Source of the DNA: DATDUW01 sp035290185
Lineage (GTDB): Bacteria > Patescibacteriota > Patescibacteriia > UBA9934 > GWF2-40-263
DNA length: 11,293 bases
Assembly (NCBI GenBank): GCA_035290185.1
Contig: DATDUW010000041.1
Coordinates: 1 to 11,293, forward strand
Direction: 5' to 3'
Positions 1-7,000 of the stretch are shown one piece after another. Under the pieces are notes generated by a model. The model saw only the letters and a list, made by a program, of their open reading frames with translations. It ran no database searches and was not told the DNA's origin. The position numbers and the translations under genes are program-made. Each line of letters begins with the position of its first letter. Within the stretch, counting starts at the first letter, position 1.

Positions 1-459
1 ACAACCGAGAAGCTCCCAGCCGTTGATCGGCCGCTTGCCTGACCTGACGGCGGCCTGGCGATGGGGGGTCGTTTGGGAGGCGGCATCCACCCGATCACGG
101 ATGGACGCCCCACTCGCAAGCGCCCTCTTACACTCCGCCTCGTAGGCCTGGGCTGCGCGGCGGTTGGCCTCTTCTTCAGCTTCGACGCCTTCCAGACACT
201 TGCGTGCCTGGTCCAGGGCATCGGCTTCGCGGCTGTAGTAACCGCGAATTCCCTCGAGGGCCCTCTCAGCCTTCTCGATCTCCGCGGAAACCCCATTCCT
301 CTTTGCCTCGGCCAGTTCGATCTCGGAGGCCAGGATGGCCTTCCCGCCGAAAGTGGCCGAAGCGGCCCGGAGACACTTCTCTCCAAACTTCCGGTGGGCC
401 TTCAGCCAGTCGCTTCCGGTCGAAACGCGGGGGGCGGTGGTCGTTTTTTGGTTCTTCAT
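1..459 (-). CDS. Unrecognised coiled-coil protein, 3' part cut by the window edge
   Basis: Read on the minus strand, an open frame of 153 codons runs from an ATG at 459-457 to base 1 with no stop, so the C-terminus lies outside. The start is fixed by a GGAGGA sequence at 471-466, six bases upstream. The protein begins MKNQKTTTAPRVSTGSDW. Residues about 45-115 are rich in Glu, Ala, Lys and Arg with heptad-like spacing, so a long helical coiled coil is likely. There is no signal peptide or membrane segment. The end that is visible (about 120-153) is basic and less regular. I do not recognise the family. The gene is visibly GC-richer than the operon at 1369-7126 and has a separate, very long leader with two tandem promoters near 1048-1191. 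It resembles the other unrecognised genes in the window in composition and ribosome binding site strength, not in sequence. Confidence 0.8.
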   Translation of the reverse strand, partial: MKNQKTTTAPRVSTGSDWLKAHRKFGEKCLRAASATFGGKAILASEIELAEAKRNGVSAEIEKAERALEGIRGYYSREADALDQARKCLEGVEAEEEANRRAAQAYEAECKRALASGASIRDRVDAASQTTPHRQAAVRSGKRPINGWELLGC

Positions 460-852
460 GGTCTATCCTCCGTATGGGCTGGTCTGTAAAACCCGCCCCT
501 GCAATCGCTTTCTATGACCTGTCCCGAGGAAATCCCAGGGCAGGTCTTTAATTCCTGAAACGGACTGTGGTCGGACAGGGGTTTATTCCCGTCCGCAATT
601 CTGAAGGCGTCCCGCGGGACGTGAGGTGATCCAGTAGCCATGGTTTCCCTTGGCATGAATCGTGGATGTTATTTGATCCGGGCAGAGCCAGTGAGAACCG
701 CAAGGGTTCTACCGGGGCCACCTGGTTAACATCCACCGCTTTCCTTCTCTTAAAAGAGTCGAAAAGACGGTTTTTGTTCTGGGCGCCCTCGAGCGTCCAG
801 TCTCTCTCCTTCAGAACTGCGGAAAGGAATTGCCCATCCGTTGTTCTTCTAT

Positions 853-873
853 CGGCAGGTCTAAGACCTGCCG
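853..873. repeat. Perfect inverted repeat, 10-bp arms
   Basis: CGGCAGGTCT at 853-862 and AGACCTGCCG at 864-873 are exact reverse complements around a single base. There is no T-run on either side, so it is not an intrinsic terminator. It may be an operator, an RNA hairpin in the leader (9 bp with a 3-base loop) or a copy of a dispersed palindrome. The half-sequence AGACCTGCC also occurs on the minus strand at about 549-541, so the two places could pair with each other. Confidence 0.6.
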
Positions 874-961
874 TGTCTCAATTGTAAGGTTCAAAAAAAC
901 CAATGGCTGTGTTTCAGGGAGAACATTGAGAGAAGCCTGTAAAGGCAATCTTAAGCAGTCC

Positions 962-988
962 CATGAAACCCAATCATTGGTTTTCATG
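962..988. repeat. Imperfect 27-bp palindrome in the leader
   Basis: CATGAAACCCAAT (962-974) and ATTGGTTTTCATG (976-988) are reverse complements except at one position, around a central C. The inner strand CATTGGTTTT (975-984) is also the exact complement of AAAACCAATG at 896-905, so on a minus-strand RNA two mutually exclusive pairings are possible. On that RNA the 896-905 segment runs straight into a run of U. Confidence 0.55.
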
Positions 989-1047
989 CGGTATTCTCTC
1001 TCTATTCGGTTGGAAGGGACAAGTCCGTTTCTCATCCTCATGTTATC

Positions 1048-1076
1048 AGTCTATCACATCCTTTAAAGTTTGTCAA
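1048..1076 (-). promoter_or_regulatory. Sigma70-type promoter P2 (proximal)
   Basis: On the minus strand TTGACA lies at 1076-1071, followed by a 17-base spacer and TAGACT at 1053-1048. The -35 box is perfect and preceded by CTC. It points toward the gene starting at 459, with no other gene between. The predicted start site falls close to an ATG at 1041-1039. Confidence 0.7.
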
Positions 1077-1155
1077 GAGGCTTCAACATTATGTTTTATT
1101 CCTGTCCTCTCATGCGAGATTTCCTGCTTCTTCTCCCATGCTTTTCTCATCTTCG

Positions 1156-1164
1156 TGTTATAAT
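1156..1164 (+). promoter_or_regulatory. Extended -10 element on the plus strand
   Basis: TGTTATAAT is a perfect extended -10 (TGN followed by TATAAT) on the plus strand. It overlaps the -10 of the minus-strand promoter P1 inside the same inverted repeat, so the two would compete. The base pattern 17 upstream (CCATGC) is a poor -35, which an extended -10 can tolerate. It would drive the small ORF at 1225. Confidence 0.4.
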
Positions 1165-1191
1165 CATAACACAGTTTCAGAAATGTGTCAA
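1163..1191 (-). promoter_or_regulatory. Sigma70-type promoter P1 (distal)
   Basis: On the minus strand TTGACA lies at 1191-1186, then a 17-base spacer and TATGAT at 1168-1163. The -10 sits inside an inverted repeat (GTGTTAT 1155-1161 with ATAACAC 1166-1172), which could be an operator. Downstream sequence matches that of P2 at the same distance from the -10 box, so the two promoters look like a duplication. Confidence 0.7.
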
Positions 1192-1224
1192 GTTCTAGAA
1201 ACAAATAGAAATTTCCTCCTCTCT

Positions 1225-1374
1225 ATGCCACGCGTACGCCCTGAATCTTTTACAGATCACGAAAAATTCCGCAATCCGTCTGACCGGATGGATCAACCTT
1301 CCTGGGAAGAAAGGCTACCAACTCCCATCGGTGTTCCGGCGGTTGTGGTCCTATTAAAGAGCCTGTTTTCATAA
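1225..1374 (+). CDS. Possible 49-aa small protein, unrecognised
   Basis: A short plus-strand frame of 49 codons starts at ATG 1225 and stops at TAA 1372-1374, overlapping the convergent stop of the DHH-like gene by six bases. No Shine-Dalgarno sequence is present. However, the start context CTCTCTATGCCACG matches the start of the lipoprotein gene (TTGTCTATGCCACG) at 12 of 14 positions, and the operon genes here also lack Shine-Dalgarno sequences. The protein is charged with an internal FTDHEKFRNP and a hydrophobic tail (PAVVVLLKSLF). A plus-strand extended -10 lies about 60 bases upstream. It may be a genuine small protein, a remnant of a longer gene or chance. Confidence 0.3.
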   Translation: MPRVRPESFTDHEKFRNPSDRMDQPSWEERLPTPIGVPAVVVLLKSLFS

Positions 1375-2238
1375 AAGGGTGATCATCTGTTTTACGTCCT
1401 TTAGCGTTATTCGCCGCTTTCCGGGTTCATTTTTATATCCCCAATTACGCTTGGTGCCAAACGTAAAACCGCCAAATTTTTGAAACAACCTTTCGGAAAA
1501 CGCGGATTCCTGCACGTAAATGACGCCACGTTTCGGCGCCCATAACATCAATGGGACCGGGTGCTTGAGGTGGGACGCAATCCGTTCGGAAATGCGCCAA
1601 CGAATGCCGTACACACTCCCGGTTGTGACAACGAGAAACCCCTTCCACATTTTTCGCTGCTTCCACGCGCGATCGGCCGCCCCTCTCTCTTTGGTTTCCT
1701 CACGTGGATCCGTGTATGGTCGCATGAGCTGATCGCGATAGCGTAGGACCTCTCGAATGTCAGAAGCGGAATATCCTTCCTCCTGCAGGGCCCAGACAAA
1801 ACCCCGATCCATGATCCCGATCCCCCGGACGAATTTCGGATCGAATCCCCGCGCGCACAATCTGGCATCGGTAATACGAAAGCGCGTAAGAAATTGTTCG
1901 AGGGACGAAGGGAGCGATTTGCGCGTTTTGGCATGCCGTGAACGATCCAAATTTCCGTACGCGTGATGGTCGATCACTTCGACTTCCGTGCCGCGCCGAC
2001 GCAAGGTCGCTTCGGTCTTTAGGCCCGGCATTTCTACGATCCTAACGCGCTTCCAACCGGCCGCTTGAATTTTTTTGACGATCTCTGGTTCCTGATCCAA
2101 GGAGGCTCCGTGCGGCTGACGTGATTCAATCAGGGGAATTCCGAACGCTTTCGCAAGCATTGCAATCAAGACGGCTTCGGGATCGTTGAGGGGAACGAGG
2201 AGTCCGGAGACAGAAGATGACACAGCAAAAAAAATCAC
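1369..2238 (-). CDS. DHH-motif protein, possible divergent DHH-superfamily phosphoesterase
   Basis: A GTG start at 2238-2236 gives 289 residues. I chose it because GTG overlaps the TGA of the preceding 89-aa gene (GTGA), typical of translational coupling; an in-frame TTG at 2256 would add six residues. The sequence shows EVEVIDHHAYGN with DHH at residues 90-92, the position of motif III in DHH-family phosphoesterases such as oligoribonucleases and RecJ-like proteins. A preceding strand-like VRIVEMPG may stand for motif II, and GIGIMDRGF (about 140-147) may hold the later aspartate. The usual N-terminal motif with DPDGD is not obvious: only LNDPEAVLIAML (18-29) resembles it. The C-terminal half is basic. 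The founding metal ligands are therefore incomplete and activity is uncertain. It is the last gene of the operon. No clear terminator with a T-run follows. Confidence 0.75.
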   Translation of the reverse strand: MIFFAVSSSVSGLLVPLNDPEAVLIAMLAKAFGIPLIESRQPHGASLDQEPEIVKKIQAAGWKRVRIVEMPGLKTEATLRRRGTEVEVIDHHAYGNLDRSRHAKTRKSLPSSLEQFLTRFRITDARLCARGFDPKFVRGIGIMDRGFVWALQEEGYSASDIREVLRYRDQLMRPYTDPREETKERGAADRAWKQRKMWKGFLVVTTGSVYGIRWRISERIASHLKHPVPLMLWAPKRGVIYVQESAFSERLFQKFGGFTFGTKRNWGYKNEPGKRRITLKDVKQMITLL

Positions 2239-2504
2239 GATTTTGTTGCCAACCAATAAAAACTCTTTGGTTTCAAAAAAAGAAAATGGATCGGATCAAG
2301 CTCTTGAAGATTCTTCCAACCGTCGCGTGAAAGGGCGGACAAAACTTCTTTCTTCTGGGAAAAATGATCCGAATAAAGAAGACCAAGGTGTTGAAACGGT
2401 TCTGTTAAAAAACCAACCGCCACATAGAGAGCGTCTGTCTCCAAAGGAGCCTCTTTGAATCGTTCTTCCATTTCAGACAAAATATCCGAAGAAAAAACAA
2501 TCAT
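2235..2504 (-). CDS. Unrecognised 89-aa protein
   Basis: An ATG at 2504-2502 opens 89 codons, four bases after the TAA of the kinase-like gene, and its TGA overlaps the GTG of the DHH-like gene. This tight packing on both sides argues that it is real and translated by coupling, since no Shine-Dalgarno sequence is visible. The protein has a short helical N-terminus (SDILSEMEERFKEAP) followed by hydrophobic strand-like pieces (ALYVAVGFL, IHFLFLKP). There is no signal peptide and no motif I recognise. Its place between a kinase-like and a DHH-like protein suggests a partner or regulator of one of them; that is inference. Confidence 0.75.
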   Translation of the reverse strand: MIVFSSDILSEMEERFKEAPLETDALYVAVGFLTEPFQHLGLLYSDHFSQKKEVLSALSRDGWKNLQELDPIHFLFLKPKSFYWLATKS

Positions 2505-2508
2505 ATGT

Positions 2509-3486
2509 TTAAGATGTTAATTGCTGAATCGATTCTGAAATCCATGTTCCCGTCACTCCACGACTGTCATCGTCCGAAACCCCGTTTCCCGATTGACGCA
2601 ATTGATTCAAAAGAGCGCCGTATCCTCCGGTAAATAAAACACTTTGTCCAACGATCTGCGTTTGCATAGCCTTTTCTTCGCTTTCTTCTCCAAACGTCGC
2701 GAGACCATAATCGATAACATAGACGCGGCCCTGGTGGTCGAGCATAACATTGCGGGCATGAAAATCCCGATGATAAAAGCGATTCCTCTTCATGAAAAGG
2801 ACGAAAAGATACAATGATTGGAACTGCTCAGGCGTCAGGATGGCCGAACGCTTCCGAAAACACATATTCCACATGAAACTCTCAAATTGTTTTGGAACAT
2901 TCCCCATTTTTTTTACTTCTTCAGGGACGATCGTAAAAAATTCTCGAATGAAATCTTCATCATTCACCACACCGAACAGGTCGTGTAAATTTTCCCCGTT
3001 AAAACCTTCCTGTTTGAGAAGAGAAAAATGCGTGTGTAGATAATTTTCCAAAAGGAGCCGCCAAAGTGTTTTTCCACGAACGCGTTCCATGATGATAATC
3101 TCCTTATCCTTTCCGTCTGCACGATCCGTCTCCTTCATGTAGGCCAGGGGACGCGGAACAAATGCCATCCCGTTTAACCTGGGATTTTTTTCTCGAACTT
3201 CCTGTGTTAAAAAATACGCCTTTTGTTGGCTCTCAAACTCCGCCCTCAATGAAATATCATACCCCTGGATGGGATCCCCTGTTTTTCTCTTGACGACAAG
3301 ATTCTGAAATCCGGGCTCCCCGCGAACAACACGAACTTCCGCCGTTGTCCCACAGCCAATAGCGTCCTGCCGAAAAGAATCAAGAAACGACTTTTCCATC
3401 TCGGAGAGAACAGCTCCCTCCCTTCTTTCAAACTGTTTCAGTTCTTCCTCTTTCCAATCCAAAAGTCTTTCTCCGATAACAGACAT
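2509..3486 (-). CDS. Protein kinase-like / aminoglycoside-phosphotransferase-fold protein
   Basis: The 325-residue product has the ordered landmarks of the kinase fold: a glycine-rich loop GCGTTAEV (44-51), a VVKRK lysine site (K66 or K68), a possible helix-C glutamate (E83 or E85), a hinge-like IIIMERVRGKTL (130-141), a catalytic loop HRDFHARN (239-246) with D241 and N246, and IDYG (258-261) in place of the metal-binding DFG. The histidine in HRDxHxxN and the DYG variant are more like atypical and small-molecule kinases (RIO, Kdo/WaaP, APH groups) than classical Ser/Thr kinases. Substrate cannot be read from sequence. A Ser/Asp-rich tail (about 299-325) follows. The start ATG at 3486 has no Shine-Dalgarno sequence. 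It lies 32 bases after the lipoprotein gene and 4 bases before the 89-aa gene. The catalytic residues are all present, so it is probably active. Confidence 0.85.
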   Translation of the reverse strand: MSVIGERLLDWKEEELKQFERREGAVLSEMEKSFLDSFRQDAIGCGTTAEVRVVRGEPGFQNLVVKRKTGDPIQGYDISLRAEFESQQKAYFLTQEVREKNPRLNGMAFVPRPLAYMKETDRADGKDKEIIIMERVRGKTLWRLLLENYLHTHFSLLKQEGFNGENLHDLFGVVNDEDFIREFFTIVPEEVKKMGNVPKQFESFMWNMCFRKRSAILTPEQFQSLYLFVLFMKRNRFYHRDFHARNVMLDHQGRVYVIDYGLATFGEESEEKAMQTQIVGQSVLFTGGYGALLNQLRQSGNGVSDDDSRGVTGTWISESIQQLTS

Positions 3487-3518
3487 ATTTTTTCATGCAA
3501 ACCCTTAATAGACCCATC

Positions 3519-4070
3519 TCATTCGCCAACCCCCGCGCTGGAAATCAGACGAAGGCTTTCTGCCACGGCTTGAAACGATTCCCAAGGCATCCCCTCCCAT
3601 TCAGCGACCACAATCGTTTTTTCTCCCATGAAAAACAGATAGAAAACAAAAGAGGAGTCTTCTGTTGTAGAGCCGTTCCTACGAAAGACCAATCGACGAC
3701 CCGAAAGTCCAGGAAGACTGACGTCTTCCGCTGAAAGCAATTCCAACCCGGATTCCATTCTGGCCTGTAGGTCTTCCAGCTGTTCATCCTCGAGACTCAT
3801 GCCCATGACCGGCGTTGTTTCCTCTCCCTCCAAAAGAAAAATGCCTGGCTCCTCCATCTTCTCAACGCGCACCTGGGGAGGAAAAGAAAATGCCACACCC
3901 ATTTCCCGGCTTTCATACGTGTTCCAATCCGCCGGAAGGGCAGCGAGTACTTCCGGGGTCTGGATTTCAATTCCCGCTTCAGGCGAAAGAGCGGTTGGCT
4001 CGGTTTGAGGAGAGCGGCAGCCCAGACCCAACAGGAGAAGAAAACTTGCTGCAAGGAAAAAACGTGGCAT
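3519..4070 (-). CDS. Putative lipoprotein
   Basis: From the ATG at 4070-4068 the product has 183 residues: a short basic start (MPR), a hydrophobic core and LLGLGC, where Cys18 is the likely lipidated residue. The lipobox is imperfect (Gly at -3), so plain secretion is possible. After a Thr/Pro/Glu-rich linker comes a globular part with YESREMGVAFSFPP (about 52-65), a pattern of tyrosine plus hydrophobic strands seen in many small surface lipoproteins of unknown function. An in-frame TTG six bases upstream would give MSMP, matching the same choice at ileS. There is no Shine-Dalgarno sequence. The gene starts 14 bases after the ileS stop, so it is cotranscribed with it. It would act at the outer face of the membrane; no specific role is visible. 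Confidence 0.8.
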   Translation of the reverse strand: MPRFFLAASFLLLLGLGCRSPQTEPTALSPEAGIEIQTPEVLAALPADWNTYESREMGVAFSFPPQVRVEKMEEPGIFLLEGEETTPVMGMSLEDEQLEDLQARMESGLELLSAEDVSLPGLSGRRLVFRRNGSTTEDSSFVFYLFFMGEKTIVVAEWEGMPWESFQAVAESLRLISSAGVGE

Positions 4071-4084
4071 AGACAAGAAAAAAA

Positions 4085-7000
4085 TTAAAACCCGACGGTC
4101 ACGTCCGCCTCATTGGTCCTGAACGTGTGACTTGTCTGTGGACGGTCGCCGGTTGTTCTCAAGGTGCTCGAAAGCGTACCGGAAAGAAGCACGTCACGGT
4201 GTTCCTCCGCGGCCAGATTCACTTCCGCGTCCGGACTTTCCACATAAAGTTCAATACGGTCCTGAATGGTAAGTCCGGCTTTCTTGCGCAGATCATTCAC
4301 CTGCCGAACCATTTCGCGCACCATGCCTTCACGCAAGAGTTCCGGCGTGAGATGCAAATCCAAATCCACCTCATACTCTCCTTTTTTCACAGCAACCGCC
4401 TTCACATTCACCTCGTCTTTTATAAGCCCGATGAATTCCTCTCCCAACGTCCCTTCTGGAACCACTACGATTGCCCTCGCAAGGGCCTGCCGCACGGGAA
4501 TGCCCGCGGCCGCACGTTTTTCAAGCAGGCGAGAAATCACGGATCGCCCCTGTCCCATATCGCGCAAAATTGTTTCATCCATCATGGAAACATCCGCTTG
4601 TGGCCAATCTTCTAGATGAACGGAACGTTTGCCACCAGACAGACGCTGATAGAGTGCCTCGGCAAGAAACGGCGTAAATGGAGCCAGAAGTTTTGAAAGA
4701 GTCAGAAGACAGGTTCGCAGGGTTGCTAAGGCCGCGGTCTTGTCGGCTTTATCCTGACCCTTGAACCGATCCCGGCTGCGACGCACATACCATGTTGAAA
4801 GGTCACTCACGAATTCCCCGATGGCACGTGCCGGCTCCGTCACTTTATACGATTCCAGATCTGCTGTCGCGTCACGAACGAGCGTATGAAGCCGAGTCAG
4901 AACCCATCGATCCAAAATATGGATCGATGGAACGGAGATTTCGGTTTTTCCCTGATTCTGCGCGTACAGTTCGTAAAAACTCAACACGTTCCAAAGGATC
5001 AAAAAAACCTTTTTCACCATCTCGTCCAGGGCTTTGAGATCGAATCGTTTCGGATCTCCCGGCTGATTAACGGTATACATGTACCAACGCACAGCGTCTG
5101 CGCCGTACTGGTCAATAACTTCTACGGGATTGATAACGTTTCCAATGGACTTGCTCATTTTCTTTCCCTTCGCATCAAGGACATGACCCAGACAAATCAC
5201 GTTCTTATACGGTGCCTCTTTCCCGAGAAGAACAGAGACGGCCAGCAGGGTATAAAACCACCCGCGCGTCTGATCGATCGCTTCGGAAATATAGTCCGCG
5301 GGAAAAGAAGGCGCTTCTCCCACCCCCCTTGATCCCCCCTCAGGTAGGGGGGAATCTCCCTCAATCCGTTCCTTATTTTCAAACGGATAGTGCCACTGAG
5401 CGAACGGCATGGCGCCGGAATCGAACCAGACGTCGCAAACTTCGGACACACGCCGCATCGAGCCGCTGCACTTGTCACACTTCAAAGAGACCTCGTCTAC
5501 AAAGGGACGATGCGGATCGAAAGACTCTTCTACCCCATGGGTAGCTCGTTCTCGAAGCTCTTTAAAACTTCCCACACAGCTCTTTTCGCCACACGCTTCA
5601 CAGATCCAAATCGGTAGTGGGGTGCCCCAATAGCGCTCGCGAGAAAAGGCCCAATCCTTGACCTCGCGCAACCACTCGCCAAAGCGGCCATCTTTGATGT
5701 AATCCGGTTCCCAGTGAATGCTCTCGTTTGCTTTAAGCAGCTCATCCCGCAACCCGCTCATGCGGATGTACCAGGAATCCTTGGCATAATAGATAATCGG
5801 GGATTTGCAACGCCAGCAGAATGGATAGGTGTGGGTGATGGTTTCTTTTTTGAGAAGAAGGCGGCGCGTTTCCAAATCCTCCATGACTTTCGGATCCGCG
5901 TCCTTCACAAACATTCCCGCGAATGGTCCGGCCTCTGACAAAAATTTTCCATCCAAGCCAACCAAATGGTGCTTCGGAAGCCCGAGCTTTGTCCCAAGGT
6001 CAAAATCATCCGCGCCATACATGACAGCTGTATGGACGATACCAGACCCATCGGTAGTGGAAACGAAGTCGGCTGGGACAACAGACCAGGCCTGTGTTTT
6101 CTTTTTATTGTCATCCTGAGGGAGTCTGTTTCTTTGTACGACCGAAGGATCTTCTTCTGAGTCCGAGAGAGATTCTTCGCTGCGTCCCGTACCCCCAAAG
6201 ACCAGCGGGACTTCACTCAGAATGACATTATTTAAAAACGGATACAGTGGCTCGTATGCCGTTCCAACCAATTCCTCTCCAAATTTTTCTTCAACGATTT
6301 CAGCAGCTCCTAATCCGACCGCGGTCATCCGATCTTTTGCTATCCACAAAAACTCATTCTCATAACGCACTTTGCCGTAACGGATCTTTTCTCCGACAGC
6401 CAACGCCACATTAGCCGGCAACGTCCATGGCGTGGTTGTCCAGGCCACGAGAAATTCCGGCTCTTCCGGATTCGGCATGGTTCCATCCGCACGCCTTGTC
6501 ACACGAAACTTCACAAACACTGCTGGATCCTCCACATCCTTATACCCCTGCGCGAGCTCATGACTCGAAAGCGACGTGCCGCAACGCGGGCAGTGCGGAG
6601 TCACGCGATAATCCTGATAGAGCAACCCCTTATCCCAAATTTGCTTGATGACCCACCACAAGGACTCGACATAGGCAGGCTCATACGTCACATACGGATG
6701 TTCCAAATCCAGCCAAAATCCGATCCGGCGCGTGATCTGCTGCCAGTCTGCCAGGTATTTCCACACGCTTTCCTTACATCGCTTATTGAACTCTGCGATG
6801 CCGAATGCCTCAATATCTTTTTTCCCTGTAAATCCAAGTTGTTTTTCTACCTCGAGCTCGACCGGAAGGCCGTGCGTATCCCATCCGGCTTTGCGATCCA
6901 CGTGATAACCCTGCATCGTGCGGAACCGCGGAATGCAATCTTTAAACGCGCGCGCTTCCACGTGGTGAATCCCCGGCTTTCCGTTTGCGGTCGGCGGGCC

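Larger units (their letters stand above)
460..1047 (-). promoter_or_regulatory. Long structured leader upstream of the 459 gene
   Basis: No convincing gene lies between the tandem promoters and the ATG at 459; on the minus strand the stretch would be a leader of nearly 600 bases. It holds several palindromes. Those seen are 962-974 with 976-988 (13-base arms, one mismatch), 853-862 with 864-873 (10-base perfect arms, one central base), 608-621 (14-bp perfect palindrome CGTCCCGCGGGACG), and GACCTG 516-521 with CAGGTC 541-546, which has an inner CCC/GGG pairing. Several ORFs of 60-76 codons cross it but lack ribosome binding sites and protein-like composition. That it is a transcribed leader is inferred from promoter orientation. 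An unrecognised RNA gene is the alternative. Confidence 0.45.

Noticed and set aside
456..1041. Minus-strand ORFs of 62-76 codons in the long leader (548-736, 456-656, 811-1041)
   Set aside because: No ribosome binding sites, composition not protein-like, and they run through palindromes. The frame from 1041 stays open only as a remote possibility because it starts at the predicted transcript start.
1274..1289. ATCCG/CGGAT hairpin as terminator of the ileS operon
   Set aside because: Only five base pairs and the T-run is about ten bases away.
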